A stretch of 64,000 nt of DNA from positions 18,426,501-18,490,500 of the forward strand of contig NC_079882.1 in NCBI RefSeq assembly GCF_029227915.1. The letters are read 5' to 3'. A program made the translations under genes and the position numbers. The DNA is from Hydractinia symbiolongicarpus (Eukaryota > Cnidaria > Hydrozoa > Anthoathecata > Hydractiniidae). The notes beneath the pieces were generated by a model, which worked only from the letters and a program-made list of their open reading frames with translations, did not search any database and was not told the origin of the DNA. This document shows positions 20,692 to 32,100 of the stretch, in pieces. Numbering within the stretch: the first letter of the stretch is position 1; each line of letters starts with the position of its first letter.

Positions 20692-21200
20692 TTAGCAACC
20701 ATTCCTTCTTGAAGTCCTTATACCGACATTCCACAACATGTACCTGAAGGTAGTAGTTTTTACCTTGCACATACACTGTTGAAATATGGCACTGGCTTGG
20801 CATGGCCCATCGTAGGATACTGGCATGCCGTGGAATTTAGTTGTGATTGCATCCTTATAGTATTTAAGCTTGGTGTTCACGTAACGGTCTTTTTTCACAG
20901 GCTCTGTTGTCAATTGCTCAGATATCAACTCTTCGATCTTGGACCAGATTTGGCGATACTTTACAACCTGGTCGGGGTACTCTTCGAAATCAAGACTCAT
21001 TGCCGGTACTGCATTGGCATTGTACCGGGTGACCTCATGTGGGGACCAGATTATTGGTGTTTTTATCCTGAGGGCTACTACGAGGACTTGTGTAATGTAC
21101 CGATTATCCTTACCTCCATTAGCAGGGATTGGGTCTAACACTGTCAGGTAGTCCACATTGATATCGTTGATGCCGGTAAAAGTAGCAGCAAACGAGTAGA
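20692..21200 (-). pseudogene. Polinton protein of unknown function
   Basis: The minus-strand frame has VDYLTVLDPIPANGGKDNRY, PDQVVKYRQIWSKIEELISE and TKFHGMPVSYD and ends in TAA at 20692. The reading extends upstream to about 21195 without a clear ATG before a stop, so the 5' end is probably damaged. The KYRQIWSKIEE...TKFHG core recurs in cnidarian Polintons as I remember them, usually near an end of the element; activity unknown. Confidence 0.5.
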
Positions 21201-21225
21201 ATAATTTAGGGTTGCAAGCTCATTC

Positions 21226-21432
21226 TCAAATTGTAGCATCCTCTTTATTGAAAATCAAACAAGCTCCGAGGATTGCTGCTCGATTTACATACTCAACTAC
21301 CCCGTTATACGTGATATATTCCTGATAGCAGTACCAGCACAACATTTTACCCTTTACTGCAAACCTACGTCTACAGCTACATCTGTCGCACACATCCAAT
21401 ATACGTTTGCAGTCTTTGCATTGTTTCACCAT
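21226..21432 (-). CDS. small Cys-rich (zinc-binding) protein
   Basis: 68-residue frame with CKDCKRILDVCDRCSCRRRF and MLCWYCYQEY: several CxxC pairs suggest one or two zinc sites. It starts at ATG 21432, five bases downstream of the end of the next gene to the right, forming a compact leftward group 21891-21226. Role unknown. Confidence 0.5.
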   Translation of the reverse strand: MVKQCKDCKRILDVCDRCSCRRRFAVKGKMLCWYCYQEYITYNGVVEYVNRAAILGACLIFNKEDATI

Positions 21433-21437
21433 TTATC

Positions 21438-21641
21438 TTATGATTCTAAGGCATCAATACGATCCTCTAGGTCTTGAATCCTCCGTTCATTCTCCTTCTC
21501 CTTCTCTGATTCTTGTACCAGGGCCAACGCCATAAGTGGCAGGGAGAGACCAATACCTACTATAAAGGTCATGACTATTGCACTTCCAAATATATTAAAT
21601 TTTCTCTGACAGTTGATGCACATTTTATTAGTAGTATTCAC
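21438..21641 (-). CDS. small single-pass membrane protein with coiled-coil tail
   Basis: 67 residues: CxxC near the N terminus (MCINCQRKFN), a hydrophobic segment (FGSAIVMTFIVGIGLSLPLM) and a charged coiled-coil tail (EKEKENERRIQDLEDRIDAL). It overlaps the start of its upstream neighbour's end by 14 bases. Intact; unknown function. Confidence 0.5.
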   Translation of the reverse strand: MNTTNKMCINCQRKFNIFGSAIVMTFIVGIGLSLPLMALALVQESEKEKENERRIQDLEDRIDALES

Positions 21642-21891
21642 GCATGTCCTGCGTCTTTAAATGATCCGGAATAAACCAGAATATGTTAGGATCATCCTCA
21701 AAAGCCTTATTACACATGTCCTGTGTCTTGAAGTGGTATGGTACCCAAGCTAGCATGTTGGGTATCTTTCCTACAGCCTTGTTGCACATGCTTTGGGTCT
21801 TGAATTGATCTGGTACATGCATGAGCGCCCAGGGCATATTCTCAACGGCCTTGTTGCACATCTTGTGGGTCTTAAATTGACTCATCCTCAC
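21628..21891 (-). CDS. MCNKA tandem-repeat protein (DUF4116-like)
   Basis: 87-residue intact frame built from about three and a half copies of a roughly 27-residue repeat of the form FKTQxMCNKAVxxxPxxLxxVPD (QFKTHKMCNKAVENMPWALM; QFKTQSMCNKAVGKIPNMLA; HFKTQDMCNKAFEDDPNIFW; HLKTQDM). Such repeats are known as DUF4116 in large DNA viruses and are common next to cnidarian Polintons, from memory; function unknown. It is the first gene of the leftward group near the right end. Confidence 0.6.
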   Translation of the reverse strand: MRMSQFKTHKMCNKAVENMPWALMHVPDQFKTQSMCNKAVGKIPNMLAWVPYHFKTQDMCNKAFEDDPNIFWFIPDHLKTQDMREYY

Positions 21892-22041
21892 CCTGCGTAT
21901 ACAATTAAACCTTGAAAGGTGGACGTTTGTTCACCTCTTTACTGCGCATGCGTTGATTTTTGATGACGTCATCACTATGTAGGGAATTCCCCTACTAGGT
22001 ATGCTAGAACTTTTTTTACTCATTTGCTGGATGATAGGTAC

Positions 22042-22125
22042 TTCACTTCCGTTATGCATGGATAAACACGGCATGGTACTGGATGATAGGGACTTGTTGA
22101 GGTTTGACCAAGCGGTGCGCGATGT
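22042..22125. repeat. right terminal inverted repeat remnant of the Polinton
   Basis: Inverted match of 4706-4793, about 85% identical by eye. After GCGGTGCGCGATGT the right side has extra GC-rich bases (GCGTGCGCGACCGCGCC) before TCTCTATCTCTA, which the left side also has. The true outer end may extend to about 22255. Confidence 0.75.
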
Positions 22126-22255
22126 GCGTGCGCGACCGCGCCAGAACATACATTTCTCTATCTCTAAAGTGCACAATGAAAAGATACGCAGTGCGTTTTG
22201 TCTGATCACGTGTGCACATTCCACCTCCGCCAATTTCTATGCTAGGTTAACATAA

Positions 22256-23665
22256 AGTTACATGCACATTCCACTTTGTTTTCTAGTGGTTTTTTCAAAA
22301 GCAGAAAACAGTCTATAATTATTAAGATCCGGAAAGAATAGCAAAATATTTCCAGTTAAGTTTTTTAAACAATTATTTTGCACAGTACTATATACAGTGA
22401 TATACGGCTGAGTTTTTTGCTACATTCTACCTCACTATAAATTAGATTACATTTATACTGTTTTGCATGCACAATTGATACTTTTAGAATGTTTAAAATG
22501 CAGTTTGTTAAGCATTTAAAATAAAATTTTATAAATATTTAATTAAAAAATCCCATCAAAAAATAAGATTTTAGAACAAAATAACACTTTGTTCAGGCAC
22601 ACGCATAAAAAATGTGAAAGTATATATCATACAACATAAAAATATTAAAAAAATCAGACCAACGGTTACCATAATAGACCTACAGCTTTAATATTTTTAA
22701 ATCAAATTTATAGGTTAAAAAATTTAAAGGCATAATCTATAAAATCTACTAAACAACTACTAAATCTGCAAAAACAAAATCTATTGATATATGCATCAGT
22801 TCATGTTAATGGTGGCAAGTTTTTCTGCAACTTCAAGCAAAAAAACCTTGTGGTTTACTGGTTGTAACGTATGAGAAGGACTTTTTCTTTAAACATTTAC
22901 AAGTACGTCTTTTATTATTCCAGTTAGGATCTCCATCAAATTTGTCCTTTTTTAACTCAAATATATAATTGATCAAATAAGCAATCCAAAAATGAAGTTA
23001 TAGTTCAAGGATTAACCAGTCACATGCGGGTAAAACAGACAAAAATCATTTGTCAACAACTACTATAATGGGTCTATTTAAAAATGTGTACATACTATAA
23101 ATCGTCAATCTTATACTCCATTGTATGCTTTGCTTTCTATTTACCCCTTTCTTGAATGTACAGATCACCCCTCCCCAAAAAATCAACTTAATGATTATTA
23201 ATTATAACACGTTACTTGAAAAAAGGACAATATTGGTAACTACGGCAGGTCTAAGGTATTAAAGTTGAAATAACCAGGCATTTTTTTGCAGAAAAGATAC
23301 AGAAAAAAACTGCAATAATATTTTAAAACGTAGATATGTAAGCCCTTCGAAGACCCCTTTTCCCTTGTACACTTTGATACGCTTTTAGACTACCTCTCTA
23401 CCTCCTTTTTCTTTGAGCATGCTAGCTACATTACTTTTTGTAAACAACCCCATAAACCTTTGTTGTGGCAACCTGATTGGAAATTTTTCATGGTGGGTGG
23501 GTGGTTTCGTAAAGAATGCCAGGAGCAGCTTTAGAATTTGTATAGAAAAATCTTGGTTATCATAAAAAAGCTGCAAACGCAAATACGCACTTCTAGCTAC
23601 ACACAAAGAATAAGAATTTCCAAGTGGACTCAGTGAGTAAGTGTGTAACTGTGTTGCGGTTTATA
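22256..23665. other. gene-free AT-rich stretch
   Basis: Very AT-rich sequence with no long frame and no clear repeat structure. I see nothing that I can name in it. Confidence 0.6.
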
Positions 23666-23802
23666 TCTATATTATAATACCCGTATACGTCTGTCTATCT
23701 GTCACGCAAAATGGTAGCTTAGCTGTTCGAGTAGCAAGACGCATGCAATGCTGTACAAAAAGGACGGACGAACCCGTGGATTTTCCACGGTCTAAGGACT
23801 AG
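23666..23802 (+). mobile_element. mini-Helitron-like element
   Basis: 137 bp from TCTATATTATAATACCC to CTAG. The hairpin CCGTGG-ATTTT-CCACGG ends 8 bases before the terminal CTAG, and the element sits between A and T: the 5'-TC, 3'-CTRR, subterminal hairpin and AT target hallmarks of Helitrons. The interior (CACGCAAAATGGTAGCTTAGCTG) recurs, reversed, in 63439-63581. Confidence 0.65.
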
Positions 23803-24399
23803 TTTTATTAAATTTTTTTGTGTACATTTTTTGAAGTTTAGCCGAACGTCAATTGGACGTCTGGAAAAATGCGAGTGCTCTCTCTTTCCCAAATCCAAAC
23901 TTACACATTCTTTTTGCACAGGTGAATTTCAGGGGTGACTACTTTACAGGACTTTACAGAACTTTACATAAAGAAAAACAATTAAAATACTGCAGCTACT
24001 TACTTTACATAGACATATAGCTAGCTACCTCCAGGGTGTAGGCTTTTTAAGCAGTGTTTAAATGATGAGTCCGGCATGGAAATTGATCTAGCTAGCTATC
24101 AACATTATCAACAAAGTATTTTTCAAAACTATGTAATGCAAGAATGTATGAAGTTGTCATCATTAAAAGATTCTTCCAGATCACTGTCATCATCGCATCA
24201 GTCTCAGTTGCACAGTGATACTCACTCAAACTTTTCTACGGTCGCCGCCATGAGTTTGATTACCCAAGTCTGGCTTTTAAGTACAGCTTCACAATGAAAT
24301 TTTTCTTAGGTTCTATTCGTTTATTTTAAAGTTTGTGCTACTTCGAAGCTGTACTACTTAAGTAGTTTGTTTACACAAATCAAGTAAAACAGCACGAAA

Positions 24400-24478
24400 T
24401 GCAAGGTTTCACTCAGCAAAAAAATATTTTTATTCACGCCTGGCAGACTAAAAGCTTATGGGGCGGCAATTAAAGAGA
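24400..24478 (-). mobile_element. Helitron-like 5'-end fragment of tandem array
   Basis: Ends in TTAAAGAGA, the reverse complement of the family's 5' terminus, immediately before the next copy's CTAG. The outer boundary is not clear. Confidence 0.45.
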
Positions 24479-25202
24479 CTAGTCGATAAAGCCCGTGGAA
24501 AAATCCACTAAGGCAGAAGAACAATGGAAAAATAGGTTGCTTTAGATATTTTCCTGACGTCAGCAGTGCATATACAATAAGAAAATTGGTGAAATTTAGA
24601 CATTTCTTGTCTGTAATGTGTAGATGTTGAAACGCTGATCAAAATAATGTATAGTATCGTGTGTTTTTGTCACAAACGCCTAAGGAGATATAAGGGTTTA
24701 AAAATTTTGCTGACGTCAGTAAACTCCCTACCAAAACTTCTAAAAATATTTTTTTTCACAAATTCGTACACCCGTTGCATTGTAAATGCAAATGTATAGG
24801 AACATGAACTTTTGACAAACGGTTGCAGAGATATTGGGGTTTGTAGGTTTTGTGATGACGTTATCAACCCGTCCATTCCGAAACGGATTCGGGGACCCAG
24901 GTTTGGGAAAATTACCCAAATTGGTCCTAGGTGGTCCCTAGTTACCCACGCGGTGAAAAATCATTGACGTCACCACCTCGTTTCCAAGTCATTTGGCCTC
25001 AAAGTTTTAAGTGCACTGTAACGGCTTCATTAATTTAATATACTTTTCTTTGACGTTAATATTATTTCAACGTTAAAGTTTGGTAAATTACAGAACAATT
25101 TTATGGGTGATGTTTTACAGATTCTATCAAAGAAAATAGTGAAGAATATAATCCACTTTGCAAAAGTCACAGACAGACAGAGCTGGCGTATTATTATAGA
25201 GA
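24479..25202 (-). mobile_element. Helitron-like element, array copy A
   Basis: Reversed copy of 724 bp. On the plus strand it starts CTAGTCGATAAAGCCCGTGG, whose complement gives the 3' hairpin GTGGA-TTTT-TCCAC followed by the terminal CTAG. It ends in GACAGAGCTGGCGTATTATTATAGAGA, the 5' terminus in complement. It abuts copy B with no spacer. Non-coding; shares GACGTCAGCAAA and GGGGACCCAGGTTTGG blocks with the other long copies. Confidence 0.7.
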
Positions 25203-25921
25203 CTAGTCGATAAAGCCCGTGGAAAAATCCACTGAAGCAGGATAAAATTGAAAATTAGCGTCATATGAATTTTGATGATGTCAGCAACCCATCTGCATAA
25301 AAATTAGAACCTTGTTTTTACGTTGCCTTTATTGTGTGGACCTTAAAGCGCTGATCAAGAAAATGTATGTAATCACGTGCTTTTGATGAATGGTTAATTA
25401 GATTTAAGGGCTTAAAATTGTGCTGACGTCAGCAAAGTCCCTAATATAAGTACAGAAAATTATTTTTTCGAAATTTTTATACCCGTTGCCTTCATGTTAT
25501 AGCTCTTGAAACGCTGATGAAGAAAATGTATAGGATCATGTACTTTTGACCAACAGTTACGGAAATATTGTGGTTTAAAGGTTTTTTGATGACATCATAA
25601 ACCCGTTCATTCCAAATCGGATTTGGGGACCCAGGTTTGGAAAATTACCCAAATTGGTCCCAGGTGGTTCCTAGTTACCCACGCGGTGAAAAAACATTGA
25701 CGTTACCAACTCGTTATTTGGCCTCAAAATTTTAGGTGCGCTGTAATGGCTTCATTAATTTAATATACGATATTGACGTTAAAGTAGTGTTATTTTCGTC
25801 GCGCCCTAACGTCAAAAAATTTAACATATTAGACATAACTTTTTCGGCAACATCAAAGGAAAATGAAGACATCCACTTTGCCTGTTACAAACAGACACAG
25901 TCTCTGTATTATTATAAGAGA
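25203..25921 (-). mobile_element. Helitron-like element, array copy B
   Basis: 719 bp, same orientation and very similar throughout to copy A. Starts CTAGTCGATAAAGCCCGTGG and ends ATTATTATAAGAGA, directly followed by the CTAG of copy C. No coding capacity. Confidence 0.7.
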
Positions 25922-26033
25922 CTAGTCGATAAAAACCCGTGGAAAAATCCACTTGTGCAGATTAAAAGCGAAAAAGAAGTTACGGTACGCGGCTCTCACG
26001 GACACACAGACAAAATACGGCTATTATTAAAGT
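25922..26033 (-). mobile_element. Helitron-like element, short array copy C
   Basis: Begins CTAGTCGATAAAAACCCGTGG and reaches CGGACACACAGACAAAATACGGC after about 110 bp, ending in a decayed TATTATTAAAGT in place of TTAAAGAGA. It is an internally deleted copy comparable in size to the mini-elements at 23666 and 63439. Confidence 0.6.
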
Positions 26034-26045
26034 ACGGAAGCTGAT

Positions 26046-26222
26046 AGGTGAAGAAGATCTTTCCCGAAATAAGTGAAAATGTCTTTCAAAACGGAGAAAA
26101 TCTTCTTTAAAATGGTGAAAATCTTTTTCAAAATCGTGAAAATCTCTTCCAAAAATGAACAAAATCTTTTTTGAAATGGTAAAAATGTTTCCCGAAAAAA
26201 GAGAAAATATTTCTCAAAATAA
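26046..26222. repeat. short tandem repeat, about 22-25 bp unit
   Basis: About seven imperfect tandem copies of a unit close to GGTGAAAATCTTTTTCAAAAT. The reading frame through it on the minus strand (FEKDFHHFKEDFLRFERHFH) is a by-product of the repeat and not a gene. Confidence 0.7.
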
Positions 26223-26819
26223 CATGACCCTAACCTCGTTTGCAGGATATTTTATTTACAATATATTTACAATATATACAAGTATCGACCACAAGAACAC
26301 AGCGAATTGATATTTCGTAGGTGAATTAATAAGAAATTAACTATTTTAGCAAATTTACAGAGTTAGAGACTTGCCCCTTTTTCACCCAGGGCACACAGCC
26401 CCACCAAGGCAAACTTTTGTTTGAACAAGTTTTTACTTTTGCGCCGCAGATTCAGCAGGACGCTAATCAATCAGAATACAGAGTTTCAAAATAAACGACC
26501 GCTTCGCTACCCATTGGAAAACCGACTTTAACAGAAAAACGATTTCTCGCTCCTTTAAACTTCTACTAGTAGTTATTACTGCAGAAAGTGTCATTAGGGA
26601 TTCAACATGGGCGAATATGCAATTATCTAATTTTAGAAAAGAAGTAACACAAAGAGAAGTTAATCTTTATTTTAAGGACCGTACATCTGTAACTTTGTAC
26701 CTGCATTCTCATCAGCGTGATTACGCCGCAAATAACATTGAATAGTAGCTAAAGTTAAATTTTCAGTCCCACAGTGAATCCTCACTTTCTCCACCTATTT
26801 CTCAGACGGCATAATTAAA

Positions 26820-27310
26820 AATAACCGTGCAATCACTTCTGTATTGTTATTCGAATGTACTGCTCTGAGCCATATGATTTTTTGGTTATATCCGTCAATG
26901 CAACCATGAATTGGTAATTCACGGCTTCAACTTATCGTTACTATCTACGTGCCAAATATCGCTCGGTCCTCGTACATTATAACGCCTTCTCACTAATCTA
27001 CGTTTCCAACGTTCTATGTAACCTTGGGGGTCAAGTTGTTTAAGTTTAATCATTACAGCATCTCTTGGGACAAAAAACCATGAAAAATTCTTAGCATGAT
27101 GCTCCACATAGTCCTGTAACCGTTTGTCCTGCCAGTATTCAGGTTAAGCAGCCATTATGAAATGGTGTACCAATGCCGTAATCGTATTGTTTTTGTGTTG
27201 AAACCTTCCTAACTACAATACTGGATTATTCAAGGAATTCTTTTTTTTAGTCCAATCTTTAATATGTTTTAGATACTGCTTAATTTTTGCCATTTTGCGA
27301 CATTTTAATG
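26820..27310 (-). pseudogene. retroviral-type integrase core pseudogene
   Basis: The minus strand reads RRRYNVRGPSDIWHVDSNDK, then after a frameshift LPIHGCIDGYNQKIIWLRA and SNNNTEVIARLF. This is the WHxD...HGCIDG...IWL pattern of rve-fold integrase cores in transposons of cnidarians and other animals; the first catalytic Asp (WHVD) is present. The rest of the protein, including the final Glu region, is not recognisable. Several stops. Confidence 0.65.
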
Positions 27311-29086
27311 CCGTTTTGCTTGTAAATTCTGTGTAATTAAGGTTGCTACTGCGAAGGTTTGACCGTGAAAAGTCCAATTTGTACCCTGTCGGAGAGCAAC
27401 GAAGGAGAACATTCCGACCGCAAGAATACGATTTCTACACTTTACTGACTTAGCTAGTTACTGAAGGCCTACAAAGTTATTACTGAGAGATACTAGCAAG
27501 ACAAGAAGTAACATGTCTGTGTCTTAGTTATAGTTAAACACAAAGAGGCTATGTATACTTCACTCTGTTTCTTATATATATAATATACAGTCTGTCTTTA
27601 AGCAGTCTCTGGCACTACCATAATAACTCATCTTCCTGTTTACAAGCTCATCTTCGTTCCTGTTACAAGTATTTAACTAACAAAAAAAAACATCATCATA
27701 ACAATCGCATGGTATGGTAAAACCGCTTTGTTTGTATTTATATAAAATCCTGGGTCGCGACTTCAGTGAAAGTTATCATCCAGGAGTTACCGTCCACAAG
27801 CCCTCTTGCAAAGGAATTTATTTACATTCAAGATAAAGATGGCGACCGGCATAAAGCTTCTTCCCTAGCTAATATTTAGCAACTGTGACGTCTCTTGCAA
27901 AGGAATCTATTTACATTCAAGATACAAGATGGTGACCCGGCGTAAAGGTTTTATATTTAGCAACTGTGACGTCAGGTATCTTATAAAAAAATCGAAACAA
28001 GTATAACATAATATTGTTTTTGCAATAAATACTTGAGTTGATTTTGATTACTTATTTAAATGGGAAGTAAGCTTTAAACACTTACTCATTTTAAAATACT
28101 TTGGAAATAAACAAATCGCCCCGTTGGATCTTACCTGGGTAAACAACGACTAAACAATTTTTGGGACGTTTTTACCTAAGTACCTACACAATGTTTGGGG
28201 TGAAGTGCAAAAAATCAATTGTTTATAAAAAAAGTGTGTTTACTGATCTCATCAGTAGGGACATTTTTCGATTTCTACAAAAAACGTTATAAAAATGTTT
28301 TCTTGGCATTGCCAAATTAGCACTCATATGAGTGCTAAAGCTGCATAAAAAAGTGGCCTGGAATTATCAATGTAGCTCAGCTTTTAGGTTGGCAATGCTG
28401 AACACTGATATGATTTCACAGGGCTGTAAAAACGATTCTTCAAAATACAATTTCCAAGGATAAGTAAACACTCAGAATCATTAAAATGGTTATTTATTTG
28501 GCATTGATTAAAAAATAAAGGTATACAAAATTCGGTGTTATTTAATATATGCGCTCTAGTGATGAAATTGGCATGACGTATCATGCCAAATCATTAAGTT
28601 AATTCAAGCCTCTTGATCTATATACAATATTGTAATTTATGTATTTTTCGGCAGTTGTAATTATTTAATTGGATATTTGTGCAATCTTTTACCAATGTTG
28701 TACATAGTGTGTTTTGTAAGGTAATATTTTCCTGCACATAAACTCATTGGAAAACAGGGCACATTACTGGTAGGTATGGCTAGTTCTTAATTTTTCAGTA
28801 TCAATGAGTAATCCACTAGATAAGTACAAACCTCAGGCACCAAAAGAGAACAAAGTTGGCGAGTTCATGTAAAGAAAGAGGTAAAAAAAATATGTTCATA
28901 CTGCAGTACAAAAAGTGAACATGCACACACCTGAATGGAAAATTCATGACCAAATGACAAATTATTCATTCACAAAGTAACCTCACTGCAAAGATATCCT
29001 CCTAAGGCAGCGAATAATAACTGCTTCTTCTAGAAATCAAGAAAGAATAGAAAAACTTTATGTTGATATATGTCTTTTTTGTTTTA
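27311..29086. other. gene-free stretch with a tandem duplication
   Basis: No gene recognised. An imperfect tandem duplication of about 85-90 bp lies near 27803-27975 (CTTGCAAAGGAATTTATTTACATTCAAGAT ... TTTAGCAACTGTGACGTC, cited here in outline). The last part is upstream sequence of RRN3; GTTTTAG (29081-29087) after a T-rich run looks like a splice acceptor and suggests a 5'-UTR intron. Confidence 0.5.
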
Positions 29087-29116
29087 GATCATTAATTGTT
29101 TTAATGAAAATTCAAC

Positions 29117-32100
29117 ATGACAGATGAGGTTGCAGTAAATGTGTTATGTGCTGTGAAAGGTGTTAGAGAGGGTGACATGAAGGGGTTTAATGCCTTAGCA
29201 ACCCTTCTTAACAAGGCAGATAAGGATACTCTCTGTAGTTATGTCATTGGTCTGCAAAAATCTATTCAATTCATAAACAAAGATCATGAAACCATTGTTG
29301 GGATTATTCTTAATATTGATTGGAGTTTGTTAGAACAGTCAACAGTGAATATTGTGATTGAGTTTTTGGTTGAACTAGTTTCAGCAAAAACATATTTTTT
29401 AAAACCATGTGTAAACAGTCTGCTGAAACAGTTTGTATCAAAGTCACAAGTTTGTGAAGACGAATTGATCAGACTAAATGATAAATTTCGTAACATTCAT
29501 GCAACATTGGAAGCAATTGTTCATTTGATACCCATTGCTAATCAAGTCATTATAGACAATGTCACAATGCTCTTTCCCTATATTGGTAAAGGTTTATTTA
29601 TCTTAGAGACTTATATTGTAAACATTTTGCAAATAAGTACCTATGCTAAAGATACAAGATATAGAATTTTGTCTCTGATAATTGATAAATTGTTGTCGAT
29701 AGACGTCCGCATCCCACGACAGAAGCTTGAATCAAACGAAGATGAGGAATTTTTACAATTTGAAGACAAAATAGACACATCAAGAAGCAATGGAATGCCG
29801 GTGTTGATGGAAGATATTGCTAAGCTGGATCAATTAATGGTTATAGTATTTACATACATAAATTCCTTGTGCCACCACAATGGCAGTTTAGACATGAACT
29901 ATGCAGAAGTATTCTTTAAAGAACTATTATTGATATATGATGGTGTAATCTTGCAAACACAGCAAAGTACACATGTACAGTTTGTTTTGTTTTATACTGC
30001 TAGTTTTCATCAGGTAAGGTACTTGATAATCCCATTTTTTTCTTAGAATTTTTTCATTATGGATTTAAAGGTTACTTCGCGTCGTATCCTCTGGAGATGT
30101 TCTTATTGCTCACTTTTATGTGAAAAATACATCGAAACGTCCGGTGAAGAACTTTTTTAATTAAATTGATATGGCCAAGCTGGAGACCATTTATAAGTGT
30201 TTTTATGTTTAGTTCCATTTCGCCAAGATGTAAATTTTTCATGATTGGAAAAAGTTACATTAGATTATATCAAATTTTACACAAAACAACTGGGTCCAGC
30301 TTTTCGCGCATATGATACTATTGAATGTAAATACAGAAAATTAATAGGCACGTTATGCTTTAAAACTTTGCGTTGTTCACCTTCTCTTTTCTATCCTAGA
30401 TATAATTATACAGTAATATGACATGCATAATGGATGTGTGTATGACATGTGTAGTGAATGTACTTTTCCTTTAAATTCTTCAAAAAAATTATGTTTTATT
30501 TGTTAACTTTATTAACGCTACATGACGACATGAATGTAGTAGGCTAACGTCAATCTTTTATAATAATATGCTCGGTCTAACGTTCGTTTTCCATGCTAGC
30601 ATGTGTTGGACATATTGGGTATATTAACGACCCTCTTCCAATCTGATCTAAAATGTGTTTAATCTAAACTCAAATTCCTCTGTATCAAGTCAGTTCTTAT
30701 TAGACCTTGGTCCTGCCAAGTCTTTCTGGGTCTACCTCTGGCTCTGCCCAGGAGCTATCAAGTCTCTACACTTTCTTTCCCGATTATCCTCTTCCATTCT
30801 TTCCAAGTGTCCCAACCAACTCAACCTTCTTATCTGGATAACACCTTTTATGCTACGGATACCTAACCTTCTTATTAGCTCATCTGAACTCTCTCAGACT
30901 GGTGGTACACATCCACCTAACCTTTCTCATATAATTCCTTTCTAAACGGCCAAGATCTTCATGCTTCACAGTCCATGTTTCACTACCGTACAACATAGCA
31001 TTTCTTACACAGGCCTCATACAACCTACATTTTAACTCAATTGACAAGACTCTGCTAGTCAATAAAGGAAGTAACTCTCTGAACTTTTTTCAAACAGAAC
31101 CTATCCTACAAGTAACACTTCTTGGAAAACCCACTGCTGTATACTGGAAATACTTCATTATATATATATCTATATATATCTATATATACGAAAATATTTT
31201 TTCCAGAAATTTGTTTTCTTGTTGCCTCTATTGTGTAAAGCGTGAAGCACTTATCATTAAAATGTATAGCATCATGTGCTTTCGGCGAATTGTTGAAATG
31301 ATAGGAGGATTTAAATGCATTTTGATGAGGTCAATCCGTCTGTTCCGAAACGGGTCAGTTGACCCAGCTTCAGATAATTGCTCACGTTCTGGTCCCAGTT
31401 GGACCCTATTCACCTATGCAGGACATTCCTTTTTATAATTATATCGCTTCTTATGCTTGCAGAGAAAATGTAGAATTCTAGATTTGCGAAAATGATTATT
31501 TGCAAAAAATCTGAAAATGGTCCATCGCGAAAAAAATTTTCACTAAATATCTGTAATAGACCGATTCACGAAATTTAGTTTAGAAATATCTTGACATGGC
31601 TAATACCCGAAAATTAATTTTAATTAAATGATATTTTTTGACCTAACGAAAAAAGTCTATAAACTCCAGACATAATATAATTGGAAAAAGCGGAATCTCA
31701 AAGATCGCAACTAAAAACAATTAAAAACGCCGTTTATATCTTGTGACATGCACTGCGAATTTGTAATAAATCACTTTGTCAATGTTCACATTAGGACTCC
31801 AAAATCTTAAATCTTTGCCTGAATGCCCCAACTCAACCATATTTTTGGAGTGGATTGTTTCATCATGTGGACATTATGGAAACTCATTTTCGATGTTGGT
31901 TAGAGAGGTTACGCCACTGCTAAAACTTGTGCAGCTGACTGACTGCAGAGCACTGGCCAAATGATGTTGTTTGGCCATTTTGACAAAATCATAAGATCTT
32001 CTTCTTGAAATCTTCTTGTTTAAGATTGATACTTTGCTGAAAAGGTTATGCAATATTCCCTAAAAATGTAGAAACAGACTACAGATATTGCTCAAATGCA

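Larger units (their letters stand above)
4700..22170. mobile_element. decayed Polinton/Maverick element
   Basis: The interval carries the diagnostic Polinton gene set: protein-primed family B DNA polymerase, retroviral-type integrase, FtsK/HerA-type packaging ATPase and double-jelly-roll major capsid protein, flanked by an inverted repeat of about 85 bp (4706-4793 versus 22042-22125). Its length without the nested 2976-bp insertion is about 14.5 kb, somewhat short of typical full-length Polintons. No convincing adenain-type protease was found. Almost every long gene has frameshifts or in-frame stops, and the polymerase is interrupted, so the copy is dead. The outermost ends are too decayed for exact boundaries or a target duplication to be given. 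Confidence 0.85.

Noticed and set aside
24063-24085. GATGAGTCC motif as a hammerhead ribozyme
   Set aside because: The second core part (GAAAC) and the three stems are not present.
25980-26162. Repetitive F-E-K-D-F-H peptide on the minus strand
   Set aside because: It is the translation of a short DNA tandem repeat with no start context or conserved domain.
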